Below, piece by piece: positions 16,823-25,905 of a DNA stretch of 48,694 nt. Made by a program: the position numbers and the translations under genes. Each line of letters starts with the position of its first letter. The stretch's first letter is position 1. Under the pieces are notes generated by a model. That model was not told the origin of the DNA. It saw only the letters and a list, made by a program, of their open reading frames with translations, and made no database searches. Source of the DNA: Pseudomonadota bacterium (lineage in GTDB: Bacteria > Pseudomonadota > Alphaproteobacteria > Sphingomonadales > Sphingomonadaceae); contig JAEZIO010000068.1 of the NCBI GenBank assembly GCA_023436615.1, positions 1 to 48,694 of the forward strand. The letters run 5' to 3'.

Positions 16823-18682
16823 ATGCGTCGCCGTCTCCTGCTTCTGTCTGCCCTCATGCCGCTGACGGCCTGCGCCACCGTTCCGCGTCCAATCCCGGCT
16901 GCGCCGACGCCGGTCGAGACGCAGGACCTGACGACACAGCAGCTCGTTGCCCGAGCCCTCGCGTGGCGCGGCGGCGAAGCGTTCGAGCGGCTGCGCACGA
17001 CCTACACCGAAGCAGACATCGACACAGACGGCATGAAGGGCACCACGCGCGAATGGCGCGAACGCGGCGGCCGCACCCGCGACGAGCTCGACCTTGGCGT
17101 CACGAAGGCGGTCGCCGTCAACACGCCGACAGCGGGCTGGAACAAGATCGACGCTTTGACCAGCCCGATCGGGCCACTCGAGATTCAAGACAGCCGCCGC
17201 GAAATCCTCCTCGAGTTCGGCGACGCGCTTCGCGGGTCTGCCGGCGCCCGTGTCGAACGCGTTGCGGACGAACAGTTGGACGGGAAGCGCTGGGCCGTTT
17301 TGCGGGTCACCTTCGACGATGCCGACAAATACGACCTGTTCGTCGACCCCGCGACCGGAGAGCTCCACGGCCGTCGCTACACGCAGGACGGACGCCCTCG
17401 CTTCGTTCGCTTTTCCGACTGGCGAATGGTGGACGGCGTGCGCTTCCCGTTCGTTCGCGAAGCCTATCGCGCCAAGGGCAAGCTCGACGCGACCCTGCGC
17501 GCCCGCACGATCGAGACGAACCGGCAATTCGCGGATTCGCTGTTCACCCGGCCGGAGAGCGAAAGAACGCTGGCGTTCGCTCCCGGAAGCCATTCGACCG
17601 GGCCGATCACCTACAATCCGTTCACCGGCACGCGCATCTACATCCCGGCAACGGTCAACGGCCGGAAGGTCGAGGTCCTGCTCGACAGCGGCGCCGATTC
17701 GACGGTCCTCGACAAGAGCTTCGCCGAGAGCGTCGGCCGCAAGATGGTCGGCTCCGGCACTGCCGTCGGCAGCGGCGGCGAGCAGGAGGCAGGTTACGCC
17801 AAGGACGTGACGATCGGAATCGCGAACATGAGGATGCGGCTGCCGACGGTCGGCGTCATCGATCTGGCGGAAGTCTCGAACCGCATAGCCATTCCCCTCC
17901 CGGTGATCTTGGGCAAGGACGTGTTCCTGCAGACCATCGTCGATATCGACCCATCGAAGCCCACCATCGCCTTCCACGATCCAGCGAGTTTCGTCCCGCC
18001 AGCGGGTGCGACGAAGGTTTCCCTCGACCCGCTCGGAAGCCTGCGCGTGGTGCCGATGTCGGTCGAGGGGCTGCCGGATGCTCCGATGATCTTCGACCTC
18101 GGCAACGGCGGCTACATGTCGCTGACGCCTGCCTACTGGCAAAAGCACGACCTCCTGGCCGGGCGTAGGAGCAGCACCCGATCGTCGGGCGCAGTGGGCG
18201 GCGAGCAGGTCAATCGCGTCGCCACGCTCAAGACGATCCGCTTCGCCGGCGTGACGTTCCGCGACGTACCTGCGGAGTTCAGCAATCCGAATATAGAGAC
18301 CGACAGCGATCGCGAAGCCGGCAACGTAGGAATGCCGCTTCTCAAGCGGTTCCGGATGATGATCGACTTCCAGAACAACCGGATGTTCGTGATTCCTATC
18401 GCCAGCGAGGTCGCCAAGCCGTTCGAGCGCGACCGCGCCGGCTTGCGCGCTGTACAGGACGGCAGGAAGCTCGTCGTCCGCCACGTCAGCGCCGGCTCGC
18501 CAGCCGAAGGCGCCGGCTGGAAGGAAGGCGACACGATCGTCGCGATCGACGGCAAGCCGATCGACGCCAGCTTCGCCAGCAGCCAGCTCAGCCTGTGGGC
18601 GCGGCGCCCCGCGGGAAGCACGGTTACTCTGACCATGGCCGACGGGACCCGCCGCAGGCTCACCCTCGCGGACTATTTCTAG
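16823..18682 (+). CDS. Retropepsin-like aspartyl protease/PDZ lipoprotein
   Basis: A 619-aa predicted lipoprotein (lipobox LTAC, C17). Residues 40-240 form a beta-rich, lipoprotein-carrier-like region. A retropepsin-type domain starts near 265, with the catalytic motif LLDSGADSTVLD (D288, S289, G290). A second, divergent repeat has MIFDLGNGGYMSL, in which DLG replaces D(S/T)G. A PDZ domain (LVVRHVSAGSPAEGAGWKEGDTIVAIDGKPID) ends the protein. The start ATG 16823 has TGGAG 7 nt upstream; an earlier ATG at 16796 lies inside the operator. Protease activity is inferred from the motif. Likely repressed by the divergent PadR. Confidence 0.87.
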   Translation: MRRRLLLLSALMPLTACATVPRPIPAAPTPVETQDLTTQQLVARALAWRGGEAFERLRTTYTEADIDTDGMKGTTREWRERGGRTRDELDLGVTKAVAVNTPTAGWNKIDALTSPIGPLEIQDSRREILLEFGDALRGSAGARVERVADEQLDGKRWAVLRVTFDDADKYDLFVDPATGELHGRRYTQDGRPRFVRFSDWRMVDGVRFPFVREAYRAKGKLDATLRARTIETNRQFADSLFTRPESERTLAFAPGSHSTGPITYNPFTGTRIYIPATVNGRKVEVLLDSGADSTVLDKSFAESVGRKMVGSGTAVGSGGEQEAGYAKDVTIGIANMRMRLPTVGVIDLAEVSNRIAIPLPVILGKDVFLQTIVDIDPSKPTIAFHDPASFVPPAGATKVSLDPLGSLRVVPMSVEGLPDAPMIFDLGNGGYMSLTPAYWQKHDLLAGRRSSTRSSGAVGGEQVNRVATLKTIRFAGVTFRDVPAEFSNPNIETDSDREAGNVGMPLLKRFRMMIDFQNNRMFVIPIASEVAKPFERDRAGLRAVQDGRKLVVRHVSAGSPAEGAGWKEGDTIVAIDGKPIDASFASSQLSLWARRPAGSTVTLTMADGTRRRLTLADYF

Positions 18683-18693
18683 CGATTTGCCGC

Positions 18694-18709
18694 GTCGGCC
18701 GGGGCCGAC
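18694..18709. terminator. Hairpin in convergent gap, possible terminator
   Basis: A 6-bp GC stem (GTCGGC/GCCGAC) with a CGGG tetraloop lies in the 29-nt gap between two convergent genes. It lacks a T-tract, so intrinsic termination is uncertain; position is the main argument. Confidence 0.3.
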
Positions 18710-18711
18710 TG

Positions 18712-19257
18712 TCAGCCGACAGGCGTGATCGTGCAGCTCTTGAAGTCGAAGGCGCCGTTGCCGGTCACCCACACTCGCCCGACGCGGCCGGCGGTGGTCA
18801 GGAACGCGGCCCGGTTGGAAACGACGTCGACCATGGTCTCCCCGTCACCGACATCCTTGAATACCGCCACGGGCTCGGGGTTCGGCATGACAAAGCGCAG
18901 CTCGCAATCGACGACGTAACGCTTGGCCGTGTCGGCCTCCCAGGCAACGATCACCGAAGAAGCCTTCGGCCCGGCCATGGATTCGGCGCTGTTGAGGCCC
19001 GGACGCACCATCCGGAAGCCCTCGAACGCGAGATGCGTGCCCGAATTCAGATACGGCGCCTGCACCGAGAGGGTTGCGGGCTCGCCGAGCGTGGGATTTT
19101 CCACGTTCATCGCCTTGAGCACGTCGAGCGTGCGCGCCGAGTTCACCACCGGCGCGGGCATCTGCTGGATCGGGACCCGGATCCGCTCCACGCCCTGCGC
19201 GAAGCCCGACGAAGCAACGCACGCCAGCGCCAACCCGACATATCGAACCGTTTTCAT
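18712..19257 (-). CDS. Secreted hypothetical protein
   Basis: A 181-aa protein with a signal peptide (MKTVRYVGLALACVASSGFAQG, cleavage after GFA). The mature part is beta-rich, with two cysteines (VDCELRF and KSCTITPVG) that could pair. No family recognised. The start is ATG 19257, preceded on its strand by GGAGGGGG; a longer frame to 19347 would bury the signal peptide. It is divergent from rimP. Confidence 0.75.
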   Translation of the reverse strand: MKTVRYVGLALACVASSGFAQGVERIRVPIQQMPAPVVNSARTLDVLKAMNVENPTLGEPATLSVQAPYLNSGTHLAFEGFRMVRPGLNSAESMAGPKASSVIVAWEADTAKRYVVDCELRFVMPNPEPVAVFKDVGDGETMVDVVSNRAAFLTTAGRVGRVWVTGNGAFDFKSCTITPVG

Positions 19258-19327
19258 ACGCCCCCTCCCTGATATTGCAGGCTTAATCGCTTCGCTCTCG
19301 CCGCTCAATCGACAGCTGGAGTCCGGC

Positions 19328-19356
19328 TTGCGCGCCCGTGTCGACAAGCCTATATC
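19328..19356 (+). promoter_or_regulatory. Promoter of the rimP-nusA-infB operon
   Basis: TTGCGC (19328-19333) and TATATC (19351-19356) are separated by exactly 17 nt. They lie in the only sizeable gap before a long forward run of overlapping genes. The predicted leader is about 88 nt before the rimP GTG; no structured regulator is recognised in it. Confidence 0.55.
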
Positions 19357-19450
19357 GCGGCTCTCTCCTCGACATCGTGATTGATGCTGAGGCTGGTTGC
19401 TCCAGGGCGGCCGGTCCGAGAGGCGTTTGAATTTCGAACCAGGATATTGA

Positions 19451-19981
19451 GTGGCCGATACTGCCGCGCTGACACGATTGATCGAGCCCGAGCTGAAAAG
19501 CCTCGGCTACGACCTCGTACGCGTCGCGTTCATCGGCGGAACCTCCGATCCGACTCTTCAGGTGATGGCCGAACGCCAGGAGACCCGGCAGCTCGACTTG
19601 GGCGATTGCGAGACCATATCCCGCCGGCTGTCCGACCTCCTTGACGCGGCCGACCCGGTCGACGGTCCGTACCGGCTGGAGGTCAGCTCGCCGGGAATCG
19701 ACCGGCCGCTGACCCGCCTCAAGGACTATGACGACTGGGCCGGACACGACGCGCGGATATCGCTCGCCGAGCCCATGACCGGAAGGAAGCACTTCTCCGG
19801 AGTCCTCCACGGCACCGGCGAAGGCGGCGTCGTGCACATCCTCGGCAAGGACGGGAAGGACTATGCCCTGCCCTTCTCGTCGATTTCGTCGGCGAAGCTC
19901 CTGCTCACCGACAAGCTCATTCAAGCCACTGCGCCGATCAGCACCGAAGGCGCGGACACAATCGAAGAAATGGAAGGTTGA
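19451..19981 (+). CDS. rimP: Ribosome maturation factor RimP
   Basis: Assists 30S subunit maturation. Residues ELKSLGYDLVRVAFIGG and LDLGDCETISRRLSDLLDAADPVDGPYRLEVSSPGIDRPL are the family core, and the C-terminal beta-barrel (FSGVLHGTGEGGVVHIL ... LPFSSISSAKLLLTD) follows. Length 176 aa is normal. The start is GTG 19451 with AGGA 9 nt upstream at 19441-19444. It leads the conserved rimP-nusA-ylxR-infB-rbfA-truB-rpsO-pnp block; nusA begins 5 nt after its stop. Confidence 0.95.
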   Translation: MADTAALTRLIEPELKSLGYDLVRVAFIGGTSDPTLQVMAERQETRQLDLGDCETISRRLSDLLDAADPVDGPYRLEVSSPGIDRPLTRLKDYDDWAGHDARISLAEPMTGRKHFSGVLHGTGEGGVVHILGKDGKDYALPFSSISSAKLLLTDKLIQATAPISTEGADTIEEMEG

Positions 19982-19986
19982 CGAAT

Positions 19987-21618
19987 ATGGCTACCGCAGC
20001 ACCCGCGGCACCCACTGCGAACAAGGCCGAACTGCTCGCGATCGCCGACGCGGTCGCCCGCGAGAAGCTGATCGACAAGGGCATCGTCATCGAGGCGATG
20101 GAGGATGCGATCCAGCGCGCCGCTCGCGCCCGCTACGGTGCCGAGAACGACATTCGGGCCAAGCTCGACCCGACGACCGGTGACCTGCGCCTGTGGCGCG
20201 TGCTCGAGGTCGTCGAGGAACCCGAGGATCAATTCAAGCAGGTCGACATCAAGGGCGCCAAGAAGCTCAAGAAGGACGCGGCTCTGGGCGACTTCATCGT
20301 CGACCCGCTGCCGCCCATCGAGTTTGGACGGATCGCCGCGCAGGCCGCCAAGCAGGTGATCTTCCAGAAGGTGCGCGACGCCGAGCGTGAGCGCCAGTAC
20401 GAGGAGTTCAAGGACCGTGCCGGCGAGATCATCACCGGCGTCGTCAAGCGCGTCGAGTTCGGCCACGTCGTCGTCGACCTCGGCCGCGCCGAGGGCGTCA
20501 TCCGCCGCGACCAGCAGATCCCGCGCGAGATGGTGCGCGTCGGCGACCGTATTCGTTCGCTCATCCTGCGCGTCGCGCGCGAAGCCCGCGGTCCGCAGAT
20601 CTTCCTTTCCCGCGCGCACCCGGACTTCATGAAGAAGCTGTTTGCCCAGGAAGTGCCCGAGATTTACGACGGCATCATCGAGATCAAGGCGGCCGCGCGC
20701 GACCCCGGCAGCCGCGCGAAGATCGGGGTCATCAGCCACGACAGCTCGATCGACCCCGTCGGTGCCTGCGTCGGCATGAAGGGCAGCCGCGTACAGGCGG
20801 TGGTCCAGGAGCTGCAGGGTGAGAAGATCGACATCATCCCCTGGTCGGAAGACCTTGCGACCTTCGTCGTCAACGCGCTTCAGCCGGCGACCGTCAGCCG
20901 CGTCGTCATCGACGAGGAGGAGAGCCGCATCGAAGTCGTCGTCCCCGACGATCAGCTCAGCCTCGCGATCGGCCGCCGCGGCCAGAACGTGCGCCTGGCC
21001 TCGCAGCTCACCAACTCGCAGATCGACATCCTCACCGAGGCCGATGCGAGCGAAAAGCGCCAGCGCGAGTTCGTCGAGCGCTCCGAGATGTTCCAGACCG
21101 AGCTCGACGTCGACGAGACGCTCGCACAGCTGCTGGTCGCCGAGGGCTTCACGACGCTCGAGGAAGTCGCCTACGTCCCGCAGGACGAAATCAGCACGAT
21201 CGAGGGCCTCGACGAGGACATCGCGCAGGAGCTTCAGAGCCGCGCCACCGAAGCGCTCGAGCGCCGCGAGGCTGCCGCCCGCGAGGAACGGCGCGGCCTT
21301 GGCGTGGACGATGCGCTCGCCGAAATGCCGCACCTGACCGAGCAGATGCTCGTCACGCTCGGCAAGGCCGGCATCAAGACGCTCGACGACCTCGCCGACC
21401 TCGCCACCGACGAGCTGGTGCAGAAGCGCCGGGTCGAGCCGCGCCGCCGCTCCGACGCGCCGGTCCGGCCGGAGGACAAGGGCGGTATCCTCGCGGAATA
21501 CGGGCTTAGCGAAGAGCAGGGCAACGAGATCATCATGGCGGCCCGCGCGCACTGGTTCGAAGACGACGCCGCGGCGCCTGCAGAAGAGGAGGCCGCCGAT
21601 GCGGAATCCTCCCAATGA
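19987..21618 (+). CDS. nusA: Transcription termination/antitermination factor NusA
   Basis: RNA-polymerase-bound factor for pausing, termination and antitermination. Order: N-terminal polymerase-binding domain (about 1-130), S1 domain starting near residue 146 (GEIITGVVKRVEFGHVVVDLG), KH1/KH2 (GACVGMKGSRVQAVVQELQGEKIDII and LAIGRRGQNVRLASQLT), and C-terminal acidic helix-hairpin repeats such as LGKAGIKTLDDLADLATDEL. Start ATG 19987 has GGAAGG 9 nt upstream; an in-frame TTG at 19978 is less likely. The 543-aa length is normal for alphaproteobacteria. Confidence 0.97.
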   Translation: MATAAPAAPTANKAELLAIADAVAREKLIDKGIVIEAMEDAIQRAARARYGAENDIRAKLDPTTGDLRLWRVLEVVEEPEDQFKQVDIKGAKKLKKDAALGDFIVDPLPPIEFGRIAAQAAKQVIFQKVRDAERERQYEEFKDRAGEIITGVVKRVEFGHVVVDLGRAEGVIRRDQQIPREMVRVGDRIRSLILRVAREARGPQIFLSRAHPDFMKKLFAQEVPEIYDGIIEIKAAARDPGSRAKIGVISHDSSIDPVGACVGMKGSRVQAVVQELQGEKIDIIPWSEDLATFVVNALQPATVSRVVIDEEESRIEVVVPDDQLSLAIGRRGQNVRLASQLTNSQIDILTEADASEKRQREFVERSEMFQTELDVDETLAQLLVAEGFTTLEEVAYVPQDEISTIEGLDEDIAQELQSRATEALERREAAAREERRGLGVDDALAEMPHLTEQMLVTLGKAGIKTLDDLADLATDELVQKRRVEPRRRSDAPVRPEDKGGILAEYGLSEEQGNEIIMAARAHWFEDDAAAPAEEEAADAESSQ

Positions 21619-22294
21619 TTCGCTAGACGCTCACACACCCGAACGAACCTGCGTCCTTACCCGGCGCAAGGGCGCCCGGGACGAGCTGATCCGGCTCGCG
21701 CTCGGACCCGACGGAACGGTCGCGCCTGACGTCCGCGCTCGCGCGCCCGGCCGCGGCGCGTGGATTTCCGTTGGCAAAGCCGAACTTGAAACGGCGGTCG
21801 CGAACGGCAAGCTCAAGGCGTCGCTTCAGCGCGCCTTCAAGACGGGCGATGTAGCAGTACCGCCCGACCTCGCCGACCGGACGGAGCAGGCGCTCCGCCA
21901 ACATGCGCTCGACAGGCTCGGGATGGAGGCTCGCGCCGGCAACCTCCTCAACGGCTTCGACCGCATCGAAACGGCGGCGCGCTCAGCCAGGGTGCACCTC
22001 CTCATTCATGCCGCCGACGCCGGCGATGACGGGCGCAAGAAGCTCGACCAGGCCCTGAGAGTCGGCGGCGGCGATGCGCGGGGGATGATATTCCCCGAGC
22101 AGCGCACTATCTTGTCGTTGGCGTTGGGCCGCGAAAATGTGGTACATATTGCCCTGATCGAACCCGCTGCCGCGGCTCGCGTGAAACAGGCGCTTGCGCG
22201 GTGGCGAGCTTTCATTGACCCCGTTGCCGGCCTGCAAGGCGGCGTTTCCGCCTTGGGAACCGGCACGGCTGAAGAAGTTGAAGGAACAGAATGA
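21599..22294 (+). CDS. ylxR: YlxR/RnpM domain (DUF448) protein with L7Ae-like C-terminal domain
   Basis: RNA-binding protein of 231 aa. The YlxR/DUF448 domain covers about residues 10-90, with RTCVLTRRKGARDELIRLALGPDG and GRGAWIS; in Bacillus YlxR (RnpM) modulates RNase P. The second half (residues 115-210) looks like a ribosomal L7Ae/L30e-type domain, as in many alphaproteobacterial versions. The start overlaps the nusA 3' end by 20 nt, and the stop overlaps infB as ATGA. Role inferred from family and neighbours. Confidence 0.9.
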   Translation: MRNPPNDSLDAHTPERTCVLTRRKGARDELIRLALGPDGTVAPDVRARAPGRGAWISVGKAELETAVANGKLKASLQRAFKTGDVAVPPDLADRTEQALRQHALDRLGMEARAGNLLNGFDRIETAARSARVHLLIHAADAGDDGRKKLDQALRVGGGDARGMIFPEQRTILSLALGRENVVHIALIEPAAAARVKQALARWRAFIDPVAGLQGGVSALGTGTAEEVEGTE

Positions 22295-24810
22295 GCGACC
22301 AGACCGAGAAGCCGAAGCTTGGAACCCGGCCCCCGCTGGGGATCAAGCGCACGGTGGAAACCGGCAAGGTGAAGCAGAGCTTCAGCCACGGCCGATCGAA
22401 CACGGTCGTGGTCGAGGTGAAGAAGCGCCGAATCCTCGGAAAGCCCGGCGAAGCGCCCGAAGCGCCGAAGACTCCCGCCCCCGAGCCCGCGGCCGAGGCG
22501 CCCAAGCCCAAGCCCGCGCCGAAGCCCGCGGAGCCCGCGCGCCCCGCCCGCACCTCGCCTGTCGACGACATGGCGCGCCGCAAGGAAATGCAGGAAAAGC
22601 TGCTTCGCGAAGCCGAGGAAGCGCGCCTTGCGTCGCTCGAGGAGGCCCGCCGGCGCGAAGAACGTGCGAAGGTCGAGCAGACCGAGGACGAGCGCCGCCG
22701 CGCCGAAGAAAATCGGCGCGCCGAGGAAGCCGCGACCGAGGCTGCCCGTGTTGAAGCCGAAGAGTCTGCGCGCGCGGCCACAGAGCCGACTGCTGAACCC
22801 GAGGCTCCGGCGGCGGCCGGCGATGACGGCGAGGAGCGCGGCGTTCGGCGGCACGCGCACAGCCACGCGCCGGCTCCCAAGCGCCCGGAACCTGCTCGGC
22901 CGTCGCGCGGCCGCGAGGAGCACCGCCATCGCGGCAAGCTCACGGTCAGCCGTGCGCTGTCCGGCGAGGACGACAGCCGCGCCCGCTCGCTGGCGGCCCT
23001 TCGCCGCGCCCGCGAGAAGGAAAAGCGGGCTCACCAGCAGGCCGGGCCGTCCGCCAAGCAAGTGCGCGACGTCGTCGTTCCCGAGGCGATCACTGTTCAG
23101 GAACTCGCCAACCGAATGGCCGAGCGCGGCGCCGACCTGGTGAAGGCGCTGTTCAAGATGGGCATGCCAGTCACGCTGACCCAGACGATCGACCAGGACA
23201 CGGCCGAGCTTCTGGTCACCGAGTTCGGACACAACATCAAGCGCGTCAGCGAGGCTGACGTCGACATCGACACGAGCGCCGACGTCGACGCGCCCGAGAC
23301 GCTCAAGCCGCGCCCGCCGGTCGTCACGATCATGGGTCACGTCGATCACGGCAAGACTTCGCTTCTCGACGCGATCCGCGGTGAGGACGTCGTGTCGGGC
23401 GAGGCCGGCGGAATCACGCAGCATATCGGCGCCTACCAGGTCGCGCTTGCCGACCAGTCGAAGGTAACCTTCCTCGACACGCCGGGCCACGAAGCGTTCA
23501 CCGAGATGCGCGCCCGCGGTGCCAATGTGACGGACATCGTCATTTTGGTCGTCGCTGCCGACGACGGGCTGAAGCCGCAGACGATCGAGGCGATCAACCA
23601 CACCAAGGCTGCGGGCGTCCCGATGATCGTCGCCATCAACAAGATCGACAAGCCCGATGCCAAGCCGCAGAAGGTCCGCGAGGAGCTGCTCCAGCACGAG
23701 GTGATCGTCGAGGACATGGGCGGCGATGTCCAGGACGTCGAAGTCTCGGCGCTGAAGAAGACCAACCTCGACAAGCTGCTGGAGGCGATCCAGCTGCAGG
23801 CCGAAATCCTCGAGCTCAAGGCCAATCCCGACCGCGAGGCCGAAGGGACCGTGGTCGAGGCCAAGCTCGACAAGGGCCGCGGCCCGCTCGCGACGGTTCT
23901 TGTCCAGCGCGGCACGCTCCGGGTCGGCGACGTCTTCGTTGCCGGCGCTTCGAGCGGCAAAGTCCGCGCGATGATCGACGACAAGGGTCGGCAGGTGAAG
24001 GAAGCGGGGCCGTCGGTTCCGGTTGAAGTCCTCGGCCTGTCGGCGGTGCCGTCGGCCGGCGACGCGTTCACCGTCGTCGAGAACGAGGCGCGCGCTCGCG
24101 AAGTGGCGTCCTATCGCCAGGGCGTCCTCGACCGGAAGCGGACGACCGCTGCTCCGGTCAGCCTCGAGAACATGTTCGCCAACCATGCGTCGACGACCAA
24201 GGAATTCCCGCTCGTCGTGAAGGCCGACGTGCATGGCTCGGTCGAAGCAATTGTCCATGCGCTCAACCGCATCTCGACCGACGAGATCAAGGTGCGGATC
24301 CTGCATTCGGGCGTCGGCGCGATTACCGAGAGCGACGTGACGCTGGCGAGCGCCAGCGGAGCGCCGATCATCGGCTTCAACGTCCGCCCGAACGCCAAGG
24401 CGCGCGAGGTCGCGGACCGCAACAAGGTCGAGTTCCGCTACTACGACGTCATCTACCACCTCACCGACTGGGTGAAGGGCGCGATGGCGGGCGAGCTCGG
24501 TCCCGAGATCATCGAAACGGTGGTCGGCCGCGCCCGCGTCCAGGAAGTGTTCCCCGCCGGCAAGAAGGACAAGGCCGCCGGCCTGCTCGTCCTCGAAGGC
24601 GTCATCCGCAAGGGGCTCAACGCGCGCCTCACCCGCGAGGACGTCATCGTCTCGAAGACGACGATCAGCTCACTTCGCCGCTTCAAGGACGACGTCGCCG
24701 AGGTCACTTCGGGCCTCGAGTGCGGTGTGCTGCTTGCCGACACCAACGACATCCAGCCGGGGGATTCGCTCGAGGTCTTTGAAGTCGAGGAGCGCGCACG
24801 GACGCTTTGA
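22291..24810 (+). CDS. infB: Translation initiation factor IF-2
   Basis: GTPase that brings fMet-tRNA to the 30S subunit and promotes subunit joining. An N-terminal region of about 270 residues is charged and alanine-rich (Ala-Pro-Lys tracts, then a Glu/Arg coiled coil). The IF2_N motif IRELANRM-like TVQELANRMAERGADLVKALF comes next. The G domain has G1 GHVDHGKTS near residue 348, G3 DTPGH, G4 NKID and G5 SALK. Domains II to IV end the 839-aa protein. It overlaps ylxR by 4 nt. A 157-nt gap then precedes rbfA. Confidence 0.98.
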   Translation: MSDQTEKPKLGTRPPLGIKRTVETGKVKQSFSHGRSNTVVVEVKKRRILGKPGEAPEAPKTPAPEPAAEAPKPKPAPKPAEPARPARTSPVDDMARRKEMQEKLLREAEEARLASLEEARRREERAKVEQTEDERRRAEENRRAEEAATEAARVEAEESARAATEPTAEPEAPAAAGDDGEERGVRRHAHSHAPAPKRPEPARPSRGREEHRHRGKLTVSRALSGEDDSRARSLAALRRAREKEKRAHQQAGPSAKQVRDVVVPEAITVQELANRMAERGADLVKALFKMGMPVTLTQTIDQDTAELLVTEFGHNIKRVSEADVDIDTSADVDAPETLKPRPPVVTIMGHVDHGKTSLLDAIRGEDVVSGEAGGITQHIGAYQVALADQSKVTFLDTPGHEAFTEMRARGANVTDIVILVVAADDGLKPQTIEAINHTKAAGVPMIVAINKIDKPDAKPQKVREELLQHEVIVEDMGGDVQDVEVSALKKTNLDKLLEAIQLQAEILELKANPDREAEGTVVEAKLDKGRGPLATVLVQRGTLRVGDVFVAGASSGKVRAMIDDKGRQVKEAGPSVPVEVLGLSAVPSAGDAFTVVENEARAREVASYRQGVLDRKRTTAAPVSLENMFANHASTTKEFPLVVKADVHGSVEAIVHALNRISTDEIKVRILHSGVGAITESDVTLASASGAPIIGFNVRPNAKAREVADRNKVEFRYYDVIYHLTDWVKGAMAGELGPEIIETVVGRARVQEVFPAGKKDKAAGLLVLEGVIRKGLNARLTREDVIVSKTTISSLRRFKDDVAEVTSGLECGVLLADTNDIQPGDSLEVFEVEERARTL

Positions 24811-24967
24811 GCGACGAAGCCAACAAGACCGAGAAGGAACGCTCCCCGCAGACAGATTGGACAATTGTCTCGAACAGGGGTGCTTCGGTCCGTTTGGCTG
24901 CGCTTGGTTGGGACTTGGTCTCTCGTGCCTCGGACTCGCGTTCGTAGTGCCCGTTTGGATTAGATAG

Positions 24968-25372
24968 ATGCGCCGCAACGAAACTTCCGAAGGCCGCTCG
25001 GTCCGACTGCTTCGCGTGGGCGAGCAGGTGCGCCACGTGCTGAGCGAGCTTCTCCAGCGCGGCGATGTCCACGATCCGGTGCTTCAATCGCATCTCGTCA
25101 GCATCACCGAGGTGCGGATGTCGCCCGACCTGCGCCACGCGACGGCCTTCGTGAAGCCCTTGCTCGGCCAGGACGAGGAGGCGGTGCTGAAGGCGCTCCG
25201 GCAGAACACGGCCTTCCTGCAGCGCGAGGTCGCGCAGCGGGTGCGCACGAAATATGCGGCCAAGCTCAAATTCCTTCCCGACGAGAGCTTCGACGAAGGC
25301 ACGCACATCGACCGCCTGCTCCGCTCCGAGCACGTCGCGCAGGATCTCGGCCCAGAAGAAACGGCTGAATGA
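24968..25372 (+). CDS. rbfA: Ribosome-binding factor RbfA
   Basis: Cold-shock-associated factor that binds immature 30S subunits and aids 16S 5' end processing. The KH-like core is evident: VRHVLSELLQRGDVHDP, ITEVRMSPDLRHATAFV and LRTKY-like VRTKYAAKLKFLPDESFDEGTHIDRLL. Length 134 aa is typical. ATG 24968 is separated from infB by an unusually long gap for this block. The stop overlaps the acetyltransferase start as ATGA. Confidence 0.95.
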   Translation: MRRNETSEGRSVRLLRVGEQVRHVLSELLQRGDVHDPVLQSHLVSITEVRMSPDLRHATAFVKPLLGQDEEAVLKALRQNTAFLQREVAQRVRTKYAAKLKFLPDESFDEGTHIDRLLRSEHVAQDLGPEETAE

Positions 25373-25905
25373 TCGAAGGCTTGGACTCGCCGCTGAAAGG
25401 CGACGGCTGCCGGGCGGAATTGCTCACGGAAGCCCATCGGGCGTTGCTGGGGGCGGCCTGCGCCGAGGATCACGAGCTCTGGGAAATTTATTACATCAAT
25501 TATGGGGCCGACAATTTCGACCGCGCCTTCGACTGGCTGATGCGCCGGCCGGACTGGGTTCGGTTCGCGCTGTATGAGGGTGACGCCTTCGTCGGCATGA
25601 GCAGCTATCTCAACATCGACGACAGCCGCACCCTGCTGGAAATCGGAAGCACTTATTACCGGCCCGCGTTCCGGGGGACGGGCTTCAACCGCCGCTGCAA
25701 GGACATGATGATCCGCCATGCTTTCGATTGCGGCTATCGCCGCATCGAGTTCCGGGTCGACCGCCGCAACCATCGAAGCCAGGCCGCGATGAAGAACCTC
25801 GGCGCCGTCCGAGAAGGGATACTGCGCGGCCACGGCCCCACCTGGAACGGGCACATGCGCGATACGGTGCTGTTCGCGATCCTGAAGGACGAATGGCCGG
25901 TATGA
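25369..25905 (+). CDS. GNAT family N-acetyltransferase (RimJ/RimL-like)
   Basis: A 178-aa acetyl-CoA-dependent transferase. The beta-strand EIGSTYYRPAFRGTGFNRRCKDMMI holds the acetyl-CoA pyrophosphate loop (RGTG), and IEFRVDRRNHRSQAAMKNLGAVREGILR is the C-terminal consensus seen in RimJ/RimL and spermidine-acetyltransferase-like proteins. Substrate unknown. It sits between rbfA and truB with 4-nt overlaps on both sides, so it is cotranscribed with translation genes; a ribosomal protein or tRNA substrate is possible but not shown. Confidence 0.87.
   Translation: MIEGLDSPLKGDGCRAELLTEAHRALLGAACAEDHELWEIYYINYGADNFDRAFDWLMRRPDWVRFALYEGDAFVGMSSYLNIDDSRTLLEIGSTYYRPAFRGTGFNRRCKDMMIRHAFDCGYRRIEFRVDRRNHRSQAAMKNLGAVREGILRGHGPTWNGHMRDTVLFAILKDEWPV

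Noticed and set aside
22006..24459. 817-codon open frame antisense to ylxR/infB
   Set aside because: Antisense to the IF-2 GTPase domain; the translation is biased and has no domain.
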